A stretch of 64,000 nucleotides of DNA from Phellopilus nigrolimitatus (GCA_021029095.1 JAJOHG010000019.1:496001-560000); one strand, 5' to 3'; shown: positions 1 through 12,848, numbered from the stretch's first letter. The notes: generated by a model not told the origin, from the sequence alone. Program-made: numbers and translations.

Positions 1-49
1 TTTCTTTCTCCGTCATCATCACTTATGCAACAACAGGCACACGCTCAGC

Positions 50-2275
50 ATGAACTCGTCGGCAGACTTTCAGCAACGACGTATGCGAGACCACGATGGG
101 ATTATACTGATTAGCAAGGCGCGCGCAAAAAAGGTATGATAATCACGGACGCAAAAAGGTCTTCCTGACGAGAACGATATCGACGTACGTACTATCCAGG
201 TCATTGCTCTTGCAAAACGGGGCTCTGTCAGCGATTTATTGCTCCTCGGAAACCATTTCTCCATGATCAGCCAATCTCTTGCCGATGAGACGCTTTCTGC
301 GCTTCTTGAGTTCACAGGAAGTCGTCGCCTTCCGGACACCAAACCGCCCTCGCGTTCCTGGGCAAAAGACGAGATCGAAAACATCGAAATCGCCATGTCT
401 ACTATGTCCGCTCTCGCCGCCAGTCATCGCCACTTCAACCCGCCGATCAACCCGCCGGTACTCGAGTCTCTGTCCCTTACATTATCTTCTCATTTCTCTC
501 ACGTTCTTCCATGGCTACGATTGTTTTTCGACAATGCCGGCGACATAGCCCCTATAGCCTACGGGAGCCCAACCACATCTCAATTCTTGAGTCGTGTTCT
601 TGATGCTTTCGGTATCTTCTCTCGCTGTGATATGTGCGCTCCGTTCCTCATTGCGCTTGAATCGATCGACCTCGTCACGAAATTCTGGTTTACTGCAACA
701 GGCAAGGCCGCGATAGCTGCATCTCGATTACTTTTACAGTTCTTCGAGACCGCAAGCACCGGCTGGATGACTCTCTTTCACGGTCACCTCTGCTCAGATG
801 CCGAGAAAACAGCACGTATCGCGATGCATCGATTGCAAAGTGCGCTCCAAGCAAAGCCTGTGGACTTTGAAAACATGGTTTTCAACGACGTCGCGCACCA
901 TCTGGCAGGCTATTTTGTCTCCCTGCGTCAGCCTCTCGCAAATAAAGGCTTTGTCTCTGCCACGTCGAAAGCAGCACATCTCATCCTAGATTCGGATGCT
1001 TCAACCAATTATATTTGTGATTCACTAGTTAAGTACATAGGCGTAATGCCGTTGATCATGCATTCCACGGACAGGTTCGTCTGCCTTTTTGAGGGGGTGC
1101 GCTCTGGCTTGTTCGATATCATCAACAGAACTATTCTCTCCTTCGACCTCCCTGAGGACTACAGCAAGGAATTCCACTCAACCCTTGTATACATGTCCCG
1201 CTATCTTGAAGTGTATTCTTTCATCGGCATTGCCGCCGAGGCTATGCGGTCGCTACAATCAGAAGGCTGGGACTCTTGCAAGAAGAATAAAGACCTCTTT
1301 TCTGATTGGAAGGTGTTTATAGACCTTGTCGTATCTCGGGCCATCATGAAAAGCAAGTATGACCGCTGGTTGATGCGAAAAAAATCACATTGCGATAACG
1401 TAAGTGATTAAAAACAAAGTCATTAGTTTCATCCTGACGACCCGCCGAAGTGCGACAGGGAGTTCGATGGGCTGATGAAAATGTGTGCGGGATGCAAGGA
1501 TACCTACTACTGCTCAAAAGCCTGCCAGACGATGTCGTGGAGGGAAGGAGATCACAGAGAGAATTGTGAGAATAAGTTTCTTAGGCCTCAATACAGTGAG
1601 TCTTTCGTTCTCACGCATCATTCTGAATGCGCTTTAATTCTAACTTCTATGATCTACCTAGCGAATGAATGGGGTCGAATCAAGCGTCGTGATTGGGAGT
1701 TCACCCATATCATCGCCACGATGGACATCCGTCGTCACATCCCCGCGCTCCTCACGCTAGAAGCAAAAATGTTCTCAGATACGCCGCCTAGTCTATTAGG
1801 CTTCGCAATTAACTACAGCATCTTCCCGCCTGTAGTCGAAGTGTTCCGTGTTGTTGATTTGTTCGTCGCAGCAGGTATGCGCCCCGGGATCATCTCTGGC
1901 ATCATTTCCGAGGAGGTGCTGAAATGGGACAAGACGGAGAATATAGAGGGCGCAAGAAGGCGGACTGGGAACTACATTGCTATCACATTACCTGACATGG
2001 ACAACAAAAACGATGAAACTGGATCTAGTGCTTTTGTGCAGCCGAAATTCATTGATGGCATGGACTGGCATGTACCATTTCTGGGCCGAGATGCGAGCAC
2101 CAGTGCGAAGCGCGTGCTTTGGCGCGACGGGAAAGGACGCTCGTTGGAGGCGGAATACGATGAGGTCGACGAAATGGTTAGGCAAATGCAGCCTCTTTCT
2201 TGGAATTCGCTTTGGGACAAAATCGATGGATCTTGGGATGCGCCGGACTGGCCATTCAAAGTTCCTGCGCCATGA
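50..2275 (+). CDS. MYND-type zinc finger protein, copy 1
   Basis: Four exons are supported: 50-133, 200-1399, 1451-1595 and 1662-2275, giving about 680 residues. The boundaries agree with the inverted second copy at 37650-39881, whose first three exons have identical lengths (84, 1200, 145). Residues 29-428 are a helical region without a recognised domain. The MYND finger follows, with C-x2-C, C-x2-C (CAGC), YC-x3-C and H-x3-C spacing; the intron at 1400-1450 falls inside the first C-x2-C. A C-terminal region of about 230 residues follows. MYND fingers bind proline-rich peptide partners; such genes are greatly expanded in mushrooms and mostly uncharacterised. The reading frame is open upstream of position 50, and the second copy has an in-frame Met 27 codons earlier, so the true start may lie outside the window. 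Confidence 0.85.
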
Positions 2276-2555
2276 CGGGAGAATCTTCTCATTTAATGAC
2301 GTGCAGAAGAAATTGCCTAATAAATATGTGTTGTACAATGCATAATAATGTAATGTAGTCGAACATCGTGATGTGGAAGCCAATTTTTAATAGAGCATTT
2401 CACTGATTTCCAGAAGCCACTGCGCACACCCCTTACTGCACGAACAAAAAACACCATTTGACCTCGCAGAACTCGAGTAAGTACTTTTGCTCTCTACTGC
2501 TAGACAATTCGGAAACAAACTTCTTTGTTAGACTCAAGTGATCCCTATTTTTCTT

Positions 2556-5112
2556 TCATGATGATGGGGACCCCTGTCTTCCAAGAAGGTAAGAAATCGT
2601 GTTGAAGGCTGACCATGGAACAAACTCTACATAATGTTCATCAGCAACGTTTTCGAAGAGGCAATGAAGATCTTATACGTACGCGGCGTCATGTGTCCGC
2701 TGAAGTAGAATTCGACGTCTTAGAAATAGAAGTAAATCGTGAGATCAATCATGTACAGAAAAATTGAAACATACAGGTGAGGCCGCGCTCGGTGTGCTCG
2801 TTTCCTAGCACTCCCATATTGCTCACAGTAAATGACTCAGGTTCGATCGGTGTCTGGAAGCCCTGTGCACCATACCAGGTCATGTTCCTTTGGTCAAAGA
2901 AAAACAACTCGTTATAAGGATAAATTCAATCGTAATACAGTTACTCACTGGATAGCAATACGAGTTCCTTCAGCGACGAGGATGAAGTCCTGTCCGACAT
3001 TGTCTTGTTATCTAATATCAGAAAAATAATATCCGCACTTACCGCAAGGCCGTGGGTGATTACGGTGCGCACTGACTTCTCAATGACGTTGGGAAGTACA
3101 CTCAGGGTGGACGGAATTGACTGGTCGTTGATAGGTATGCCGGTGGTAGTATTCACGTAGACATTGGTGTTTGTGCACGAGGTCCACTCGATGTGCGGAG
3201 CATGGATTGCATCTTGAACCTAGACCAAAGTCTTTCATAAGTAGATGAGATAACGCAAGTGTCTGTCGTACATCAGTCCTAGAGAGGGAATTAGTCTGAT
3301 GACTACAATATCATGTGTCCGTTGACTCACCTATTGAAATAAATGAATTCTTGAGTGGACTGAGGAAATCCGAGTACACTCCCTACGACACGATTATATC
3401 ACCACGGCCAGTTAGAAATCCTGCAGAAGTACACTTACAAGGAGACGGCCATGTATCAGAAACCCGATAGACGTCGAAGACGGGGTTCAGACTAAGACGC
3501 CCATATTTTAACATACCTAGTTTTGCACAGATGAAGTAAACCTATGACGTACAATTGGATTTCACTCTGGACCAGATCATGTATCTGACATGAAGACGCC
3601 GCAGAGAACGTCCCTTCCGTCCCATTCGGCAAGGGAAGTAGACCAGCCGGCGGATAGGTCACGAATTCGTCTAGATAATCGGTATAGCCACATGCGTCTG
3701 AGATGTTCTGCAGATGCGCCATAAAAGAACTATTAAAAGGGAATAAATTTCGGTTTGCCTACGCGGATGCAAATGTTAGTCGTGGTGAGCATTTTTTGTT
3801 ATAGAACAAAACACCTGAACAAAACGGAGTGCAGGAATGTCCTGTTGTACTACGAAATAGGTTAAAGTTGGATCGGAAATCCAGATTCCTTTCAGATTCA
3901 AATCAAGCCCGGGATGCTCATATATCCAATTCGCGATGTATGGAACATCTATTGATATGAACGTCAGTGCTTACCGTCCTGATATGTACAAGCCTCCACT
4001 ATACCAGGAGAACTCACAATATCCAGCATACTAGAATCGAGAGTCAGACCCGGATAGAGGAAAATCGTCAGAGGAACTCACGCTTTCTCCGGTCACATAA
4101 AAGTCTTTACCCTTCAGCTCGCCGAAGACTTCCAAAAACTGCTCGAGGAAGCCCATGACCTGCTCAGCAAGCTCGTCGTCGTTTTCGATACTTGGTTCTC
4201 CCTGGCTGAATCCCGTCTTTTTTCGAAAAGGCCGTTAGTTGTATAATAGCGGATCTGTGCTTATATGTAAAACGGAACTTACTCCAACAGGCTGCTCGAC
4301 CCAAAGGATATGCGATAGGTTGGTCCACGAAAACATATTTCTTGAACTTGCGTCAGTTAGAATATTTTACAAGACGAATACACAGCTCACGGAGTCGGCT
4401 TAGATTGTCCCCAAGACCACGCTATATTCAAGGAATATCAATTTCTGCAAATGTTCAAGAGACGGCCGGAATTTATACACACATATTGGTCCATTCTCTT
4501 GCAAGAAACCTTCCAGCGACGAGCATCCTGGTCCACCTGTAGATTTGTCTTGTAACGAACGACCTTTGCTCGCAAGACGACCGGGAGTTACCATTAGTCC
4601 AAAAAACTAGCTCATCGCCATTTGACGCATTATTTGTTGGCCAGAACCTTCATGCACACTCAGATCGACTACCAGAGATATCTTTAAGAATGTAATCTCA
4701 CCAGAAAAACAGCTTGCGAGTCTCATTCGGCGCACCAGAGATGGGCATCAGCCCAGACCATGATGGCCCTGCATCAAAGTTCACTGAACACAGATTAGTT
4801 CCCAATAACAAGTAAAGTAAGTACCATAAATCGAATACCTTCTGGAATGGTTGTCCCGTCGACGTAAAACTGCTGTGCAGCAGGATTACTAAATGTAATG
4901 GTTGGAGCGGAAGCAGAGGTTGTCCTCTTGACTGATTGGGAGTTTGGAAGCACATCAGGACCTAGGAAGTCACGCATGCGAGCGAGACCTTCCCGCTGGA
5001 TGTTGACTGACTTGTCCATTCCGCTGATAGAGCTTCCGCCGGCCTGTCCTGTGACAAGCCAAGACACCGGCAGCAGCAGCAGAACATGCTGGAGAATGTT
5101 GGGCATCTTCAT
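2556..5112 (-). CDS. Secreted serine carboxypeptidase (peptidase S10), copy 1
   Basis: A multi-exon gene for an S10 carboxypeptidase, which removes C-terminal residues from peptides in the vacuole or outside the cell. A hydrophobic signal peptide (MKMPNILQHVLLLLPVSWLV) starts at 5112. Family motifs occur in order: FDAGPSWSGLMPISG with FFW (about 4710-4790), TN|GGPGCSS oxyanion region (about 4540, split by an intron), GES|YAGY with the nucleophile Ser near 4083 (again split by an intron), the Asp in GQDFILVAEGTRI near 2988, and the His in SGHMTPQF near 2694. The last exon is reached by splicing out a short intron whose donor lies directly after the GHMTP codons; it ends in YLLGRQGSPSS and a stop at 2556-2558. 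All three catalytic residues are present, so it should be active. It lies head-to-tail with a second S10 gene. Confidence 0.85.
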
Positions 5113-5162
5113 TGGAAGAGATTCCGGACTCGACTAGCTCGGTATGCCGTCCCAAAGGACAG

Positions 5163-5171
5163 AATATATAC
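5163..5171 (-). promoter_or_regulatory. TATA-like element of the first carboxypeptidase gene
   Basis: On the minus strand a TATATATTC stretch lies about 50-60 nt upstream of the start codon at 5112, a plausible TATA position in fungi. It is a sequence match only. Confidence 0.35.
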
Positions 5172-5896
5172 TTGCGCTCTGGATGATACAAAGTATATTT
5201 TTAAAACTCTTCCGGATCATATGAATTAGTTAAACGATCGCTAGAACAGACTTCTCGAAAACAGAGCATGCGGCTTTAGGTAAAATGAGTCGAAACACCA
5301 CGAGACTCATCACAGCAGGTCCAATCATTTATTTATACAGCGAAGAAGATGAACAGCAGCCGGGGCGGCGTGAGATACAAGCGAGTAGTCGGGTGGTTCT
5401 TGTTTTCTAGTCACGATCAAATAATTGCCATTTGCGACGAAGCTGAGCAAGAGAGAGAAGCATCAAAGATTGTCGAGAGCATCCTCCTGTGTAGTGGCTG
5501 GACCTTTGAGCGCTAGGCCAGTCTGATCGTCGATACTCACTTTTCTCTCACGTCGAATTCTTGGCGCTGGACTTTGCTCAGTAATTCCGTGTAGGCAAAA
5601 GTCCTCCATCCGACCTGGATTCCATCCGAATGGACGAGCGCCAGCAGGACTCACATTTCCGAGCGCTTCTGAAGCACATGATGAATATTGACCGCCTGTA
5701 TCGCAAAAACCTCCTCGCCTTCGCGAAGGATACGAGAAACACTTGAGATATGCTTCTTTGAAACATTCATGACTTCTGAGCCCCTGTTGTTGTGACTTGA
5801 CCGGGCCGGGAGAACAATACACGAACATCGATACACGACAATCGAAGTTCGGAGTTAAGCAATGACGTCTAGACATACAGTTCGGACCAGGTCTCC
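5172..5896. other. Intergenic spacer between tandem carboxypeptidase genes
   Basis: About 0.7 kb between the two S10 genes. It should hold the promoter of the first gene and the 3' end of the second. Open frames here (for example 5463-5981, minus) overlap the last exon of the neighbour in another frame and show no family motif. No RNA gene or repeat was recognised. Confidence 0.5.
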
Positions 5897-8191
5897 TCAG
5901 ACGGAGTGTAATTGCTCCCCTCTCATAATCTGCGAAAAGATTTCGAACGCCGCTTGCGGCTGGAATGCAGGCTGAAAACAAGAAAACGGTAAGAAAAATA
6001 ATTTACCGTTCGATCAAACGAAGTCTTCGTACCACTTCGTGTCCTGCCTGATAGACTCGACTAGATAAATATGTAAAACAATAAGTAACGTAATCCATGT
6101 ATCATGTAGAGAAACGAGAGTGAAGCCACGTACGCAAATGTGAAGCTGTCGACGTTCTGGACGGCAGCGACCGGGGCTCCTTCAATCGTCATGTTTGTGA
6201 AGGGTGTGTTGTGGAGCGTCTCGTTGCCGTACCAGTCCATTGCGAGGACACTGGCATGACCACCGAGCCAGTTACAGCTGGTAGGTAGAAGGGAAAGCAA
6301 ACAGAAGCAGTAAGTCGCTTGGTATGAATCTAGCGAGATACTATGTGCTCACTTGATATCTGCATCGCCAGCCTGAGACTTACTCAGTATAAAAGTGGTG
6401 GAAGGAAATGATATGTGTGCTTACCCAGATAAGTATCTTTAGCCTTGAGTTTGCCAGTTCGGACAGCTGAGGCAACAATGTTCGTGCATCCTATAGATCA
6501 CAAAGTGGCTTTTCCTGTGAGCATATGATTCTTCCGCGGAGTCAATAAAGAGAATCACACACATCACCAGTCGCAGCGAACAGTTCATATGGCGCGTCGG
6601 GACACTCCCCGTAGGTGGTTTCCGCGCCGATCAACGCCTTCACGGTATCGTTTGCGAGGAGTTGAAGGTAGTATTCTGGTGGGAACAGAGCGGATGAATT
6701 CTGCCGCAGGTCGTAGGAGTCGCGATCACCGACAGCAAGGGTGAAGACATTATTCGCCTAAACGGACGTCACCATAAATGTTATGTTCAATGCTTCCTTA
6801 GTATTGTTACTTGCATGAAAGAAAATATCTGCAGCGGTACTCACACAGAAATTATCCGCCGTCGAGCATAGATCATCGCTTAAAGTACTGTTTCCGGGGC
6901 CGTTCTTTCCAGCCGCATCCGCCTCAGAGGCAGCGTAACACGCGAGTTCCTGGTCCTTGCATCCGCCTTCGCCATAGAACACCTGGTTGAGCTCTGCGAT
7001 GACTTTATCAGACTGCAGCTGGCCGTATCCCGGGGCGTTCGTCGCGAAGTCCACGTATGACCCGTACTGCAGGAGCGGGTCGTACCAACCACTTTACCAC
7101 GGGCACGCTAAAGTCAGGCGTCACGAAGAAAAGAGAATGAAGAAGGGCTGACTTGTTGATAAGCAGGGCGCTGACGATGATAGGCTCCCCTATGAGCTTT
7201 CCCTCTGCAATGAGCGCGTTCTGCTGGTCAAAGTAAGTGACGAAGCTCGGGCCGTAGTGTCCCCCATAGCTTTCCGTCCCGAAAATAAACCTATTGCAAA
7301 CCAGGACAGTCGCAACGCGTCGGCGTAAGTGAGTCAGAAACGTCGGAGGGCAGAGAGGCACGTACTCGCGAGACTTGAACTTGCTGAATTCCCCACTCTC
7401 GAAAAGGATCTGGATTGCTTTCCAGACGAAGGGCGCTGCTGCCTGCGTGCTGTTCACAGTGTCCGTGCCAAAGGAGAAGCCCGTGCCGATCGGTTGATCA
7501 ATATATATCACTGTATAGGATTTCAGTCGGCTTTGAATAGGCGAGCAAGTGTAACGAATGACGTACTATTGCTAACGTTATTCCAGCTTCCCAACCGGTT
7601 AGTTAAAGATGAAGATCGGGAATGTTGAAGTGGGATAATACCTATATGGATTAAGCACTGTGGTTTGTCCGTCAGCCAGAACATGGCAGGGACCGTTTTC
7701 TTTCACGCTATTCAGTATCAGTTTTTGAAGGCATAATGCAGGGAAAGCAACCTTGAAAAAGTCCGATCATGGATGAACATCCGGGGCCTCCGTTAAGCCT
7801 TTAGTCCCATCATCAAAACATCAAAAACCCTAGAAAACATAAGCAGGAGAAGAGAGCTCACCACAGAGTGAGAGGAGCTGTCTCGGGGTTATGTCTTGCC
7901 TCGAAAAACCAGAACCACTGCGTCCCATTAATTTGTTCAGTCTTTGAGACAGATAGGATTCGTCTCAAATTCACGTACCGTCGACATATTTACACCGGTG
8001 TCGATGTAGCCAGACAGTTGCTGAACGCCAGGCGTCGTCTCGCATACTCCAGAGTCACGCACGAAACGCAATTTCGAGTCCGTCTGAAGCCGTGATTGGA
8101 ACACTGCTGTCGACCTCGAGAGCAAGGGCGTGGCATTGGCAAGGGACGCGCCAAGCACCGCGACGTAGAGGAAGTTGAGTAGACTGAACAT
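5897..8191 (-). CDS. Secreted serine carboxypeptidase (peptidase S10, carboxypeptidase S1-like), copy 2
   Basis: A signal peptide (MFSLLNFLYVAVLGASLANA) starts at 8191. It is followed by the S10 landmarks CETTPGVQQLSGYIDTG, GGPGCSS with LFQENGPC (about 7720-7800), IYIDQPIGTGFSFG, FGTESYGGHYGP (nucleophile Ser near 7270), WAGDADI (Asp near 6365) and AGHEV (His near 6035). The C-terminal exon is joined by a GTACGA..TTTTCAG intron that turns AGHEV into AGHEVPAFQP, as the family expects, and ends with a stop at 5897-5899. The protein contains many Asn-x-Ser/Thr sites and Cys residues, as expected for secretion. It differs clearly from the downstream copy (ESYGG versus ESYAG), so the pair is an old tandem or two subfamilies. 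The catalytic triad is complete. Confidence 0.88.
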
Positions 8192-8258
8192 AGCTATCCC
8201 GAGTCAACGTCGTCGAGGTGACACCCAGCTCAGAGACTTCGAAAAAAGACGCGCCGGA

Positions 8259-8266
8259 CTTTTATA
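8259..8266 (-). promoter_or_regulatory. TATA box of the second carboxypeptidase gene
   Basis: TATAAAAG on the minus strand, about 70 nt upstream of the start codon at 8191. The match is exact to the consensus and the position is right for a core promoter. Confidence 0.55.
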
Positions 8267-9867
8267 CGTATCGTTCGCTTCTCTCGGCTGTGCCATTCGC
8301 GCGGACCTGTAGTCACCGGGCGATAAGCCGACAAATCGGGCTACTTCATGTCCTGTAGTTCGCGGCGCGCCCGCACGTTTCATCGACCCAATGGAGCGCG
8401 TAAGATTGCGTGAGACATGGTGCCGCGACGACCAGGTTATTTTCTATCCTCGGGCATCGATGGATCAGAGAAAGTTAGGGAACGGAAGCTGGGTTATGTC
8501 AGGACTCTGGAAGACCGAGCGTCCATGTGGAGAGAAGCATCTAGTAGGTTTTCGCACGATCACTTAGTCACGATAAAGCTAGTCTACGGCTAATACAACC
8601 GCGGATAACCCTATACTACCATATATGTACATATATTGGTCACTATTTAAGCTTGGAATTGAATTTTTGTTACACATTCTAAGCACATTTTCACGACTTT
8701 CGAAACACTGTTGATACCGACCTTCAATCGACCACTCGAAAGCCGCATTGTGGATAACCACCCGTTGATAACCCCGAAAAAGGTTAACCATGGTAGTATA
8801 TGTGCCGTATCACTTCTGCTCCGTAGATCTTAGCGCACCGTCGCTCAGGCTGCATCCCGCTTGTTTTCAGTGTTTACGACAATTCTGACTTTACAGGACT
8901 GGAACGGAATGAGAAATCCAGTTTGAGTCAGCTTTCCGAACTTATCATGACTGAAGTCCCAACCCAGCCTGGGGAAGCGTCAATGATACTAGCTCAGAAA
9001 CTGTCTTGTTGAGGATATGAGGAACGATGTGGACTCGACCATGTTTGCATCCGTCCATCAAACAACTTTCCTCTCCCCTTATGTTGATAGAGGCTGCTAT
9101 TATGTGAAGGGTCGACTTCATGGTTTGTGCAGACGTTATCTATTATGCGTTTTTGATCTTTTCTCACTTCTACAGCATTCAAATAGAATAGGAGCCGGCT
9201 TGAAGTTTGCATGACAAAGGATACCAAAAGGATCTGGATACTCTGAAGAGCGATCGAGATGCGTACATAACGATCCTGCCGCCTGTCGTCCGCTTTAATC
9301 GGCCGATTTATAGCGTACGAAAAGCTATTGGTGCTCTCATTCAGGTTTCAAGCTCATATATCAGCATTCTTTTCGAACAGGGCCGAGGGTAGACACGGTT
9401 ATGGGCTAACGGCTGGCTCACACTACAAGTGCAGTTTTTTCAAGTTAATTGCGAAACAACTGATTGTGTCTTCAAGGACCACTATGGGATTCATACAGTC
9501 GATGGTATTGGTTCTGAAGCCTCCGTACACGTGCGATACCAAAGATATACTGTTTACGATCTTGTGCATCGCGGTATGCGGCGCCCGCACTCTGGCTGCG
9601 GAGTCTGGCATTAGGCGGGAAGTCGTCTGAGCCGTCTCTCGGCGTAGTACGGCGTGTTCCATCGGCTATAATTGAAGGAATGTGCTATTAATCTACTCGT
9701 CGTCGTGACAAAGGTTCTCCGAGACGCGTAAGACCATGACTGATCCCCGAGCCAATAAATGAGCACATAAGAAAGCTAGCCCTTGTCTACAGTCTTTCTT
9801 GTCCCTAGGAAGAGTCTCTGGATCTCTGGTGTGATATCGAGCCTGACAAAGGCAGACATCTAGCAAC
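8267..9867. other. Intergenic region, no gene recognised
   Basis: About 1.6 kb between the divergent carboxypeptidase and P450 loci. Only short open frames (under 101 codons) are present on either strand and none matches a family I know. No inverted repeat, RNA gene or transposon signature was seen. Confidence 0.5.
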
Positions 9868-12103
9868 ATGGGTACTACTACGCTCCCGGGGTTCGGTTTG
9901 CCAGATATTTCACTCCGTGATGCACTTGTGACCGACGTGGCTTGCGCTTTGGCGAGTATTATTGATCTTTCATCGTATGAACAGGATCATCAATCATTAA
10001 TCTCATAATTACAGCTCGTACATGCAATATACAAGCGATACGAACTCGACATTCGTCATATCTTATCCAACTCCATCCTACTTGTTTTTGCTCCTGCTGT
10101 CCCTGCGTTCTTCTTTACCAGTCACTTCCCAGAATTTGTTTTCCTTGCACTCTCGAGCTCGTTCATTCTTGTTCTACTTTGCATTGGCTACGCGCATAGT
10201 TATCTATCGTCTCTCTCCATGGCACTAACTCGCACAATACCCGGACCCGTTGCTTGCGAAAATCTCAAAGTTTTTGGCTTTATGGATGATGGCAAAAGGG
10301 AAGAATCATATTTATCACAAGGAGCTCCATGATCAATATGGACAGTATGTCCGTGTTGGTGAGTTGACGTGCTTCATCTTTCCAGCTCGATGTTAATAAA
10401 AAAGACATTCTCTGAAACTTTTAGGTCCGAATGAGCTTTCGATAGTAGATGCCAATGCAATCCCATACATCCTAGGAGCGGACGGCATGCCGAAAGGACC
10501 AAGTGGGTAACATATGCTCACCACAGTTCCGAATTGTTTTTATACTACTAACTCTTCCACATCAATTTAGTGTGGTCTGCTCGTAGCCGTCCAGGTACGA
10601 CGCCAGCGCTCATCGCAATCCGTACCGTGCACGAGCATGCGCGGCGCCGAAGGCCGTGGAATCGCGCATTCAATACTGGAGGCGTTAAGGGTTACGAGCC
10701 AATTGTAGCGAAGCGTGCTCTGCAGCTTGTAGGAGAGTTAGAGAAGCACAAATCTGAGGTTGATTTAGCGTCTTGGTTTATTTTCTTTACGTAAGTGCTT
10801 GATCTTGTTTTATCCTTGTGTAAAATGTTGTATTGACTGCTTTCAATAGAACGGATTTCATGGGTGACATGGTGTGATGATATTAGTTTTTATAAGCAGT
10901 ATAGCTTTAATGAACGTGTGGTATTCCTGCAGCTTTGGGGGCGGTTTCGAGCTCATGTGCAACGGTGGCGACAAGGAAGGAGTATTTACAATGTTGCAAG
11001 CTGCCATGGAGTACGTCGTATCTCTAATAATTCAGAATCATGCGGCTGATCATCCCATTCAGGCCCCTAGCGATCTTGCATCATCTTCCGTGGCTTGTAT
11101 ATCTCCTTTTCCGTATTCCTGGCCTCACAGAGAATATGGATCGCCACCGTTTGTTTTGCAACGAAAAGGTACAAATGCGTTCAAAGAACGGGTCTCTATC
11201 GAAGGACCTGTTTTCCTATCTCGTAAGCATCATCTTCCTGGAAATTGTTCCGAATAAAGTGTGTGTTGGTATGCTTATATCTGGGACTGCAGATTGATGA
11301 AACCGGTGTCGAGAAGACGCCACCCACGGAAGAAGAGATCATCTCAAATGGCCAGCTCGCTGTTGTCGCTGGCGCCGATACGACCTCTTCAACACTTGGC
11401 GGTATCTTTTACTATCTACTTAGAAATCCGAACGACTATCGGCGACTCCAGAAAGAAGTAGACAACGTCTTTCCGCCTGGTGAGGGCGACCCATTCGACT
11501 CCACGAAGCTCATGAAGATGCAATTTCTTGACGCGGTTATGTGAAACTATTTTTTTATGCTTGGCCTACTAGAACCTTACTGATAAATAACATTAAAGTA
11601 ACGAAACCCTGCGTCTCCAGCCGGCGGTTGCCACCTATTTACAGCGCGCTCCTGAAGCCGGAAGTGGAGGGAAATGGGTCGGAGACAGGTTCGAAATAAG
11701 ACAGTTTAGAGTGCCCATTTTATATATATATGACGTTCACAGATTCATACCTGAGGGTACAGCCGTTGTTATTCCACCATACGCTCTTCACCGCGACTCA
11801 CGCTACTTCCGTCCCTTGCCTGATACATTCCTTCCGGAGCGCTGGCTTCGCTCGAGCGCTCCGAGGGACCCGAAAGTGATCACGGACACGGCAGCGTTCA
11901 TTCCCTTCTCGTATGACCCAGCTAACTGTGCAGGGCGCAGCCTCGCGCTTACAGAGTTGCGCATGGTTGTCGCCTTAATTATTCAGCGCTACGAAATTCG
12001 GTTCGCTGATGGTTATGACTCACATGAATGAGAGACAAAGTTGGAAGATTGGTTTACAATGAAAAATGGTAAATTGCCCGTTGTGTTGACATCGAAAATT
12101 TGA
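9868..12103 (+). pseudogene. Cytochrome P450 pseudogene (basidiomycete microsomal type)
   Basis: P450 landmarks are spread over about seven exons: an N-terminal membrane segment (10050-10200), GQYVRVGPNELSIVD (about 10340-10450), HARRRRPWNRAF (C-helix, about 10635), the I-helix AGADTTSST (about 11370), the K-helix ETLR (ExxR, about 11605), HRDSRYFRPLPDTFLPERW (about 11790) and the heme loop FSYDPANCAGRSLAL (about 11910). Damage: the membrane segment is one frame away from the YRLSPWH / LAQYPDPLLAK region; that second frame has TAA where the family has Pro; the heme-loop Gly (FSYGPANC in relatives) is Asp; and TGA at about 12030 interrupts the C-terminus where relatives have Trp, although the same frame continues through LEDWFTMKNGKLPVVLT to 12103. 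The remaining exons still splice in frame, so inactivation looks recent. A sequencing error cannot explain all the lesions. Confidence 0.8.
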
Positions 12104-12848
12104 AGTAGAGAAACTGTGCTTGTGTCATTAAATGTGATTTTAACGTACATACAGGTGGGTGTAGAAAGTCTACGGCCCCCCTAAATAAGGAAGGTTGTTC
12201 CTGCCCGTGCTGATAATTTATGACACGTATTTAATTTTGCCCTTACTAGACCTTATCTAGTTTTGTAAGAAAAGTACGAGATATAATTGCTAGTATCAGG
12301 AGCTCAAGTGTTGGAAAGAGGAAAGGAAGAGGAGAGAGGAAGCGAGCATACATGTAAAGGCTCGCAGCATCTAATTACCCGTACAGTATTCTGTAACAAA
12401 ACCACTTGTACAGTACACAAGTACACATAGTCTTATACATGTTTGTACATCCAGAATTTCGAATACTCATCGACCAAATGGATCGCGAAACATTTATACC
12501 TTCGACATTTTCATCAATAAAAGAGCAAATAATACACGAAACATGAACTCCGAGTCTGTTCATTTTTCGCACTGGCAAAATTCTCTCTGACACCCCTGAG
12601 AATTATCTTCCCCATCATCAGGACTTGAGGAAGGACTTTATTTGTTCTGTGTGTACTTATTGGGACAGGCACGAATATATCCAGTACGTAAGCATGTAAG
12701 ACGGTCATTCGGCCCTGACTTGGCCCGCTAAGGGCCGCAAAGGCAGCTGCCGAGAGGTGCATTCAAAAGCCCCATCCCGTCATCGCCGTACGCGACGACG
12801 GACGTTCTCTGTCTCGCATTCGTTCCGTCTTGACCACCGACATCCACC
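12104..12848. other. Intergenic region upstream of hexokinase
   Basis: About 0.75 kb. It contains a purine-rich tract (about 12310-12345) and otherwise only short open frames. It should carry the hexokinase promoter; no clear TATA box was picked out. Confidence 0.45.

Noticed and set aside
5830..5900. 5S rRNA-like word (TTCGGAGTTAAGC)
   Set aside because: Only a short stretch resembles plant-type 5S rRNA; the remaining positions and the basidiomycete 5S consensus do not match, and the segment overlaps a coding exon end.
5463..5981. 172-codon minus-strand frame after the second carboxypeptidase
   Set aside because: It covers the last exon of that gene in the wrong frame; the frame giving AGHEVPAFQP is supported by the protein family.
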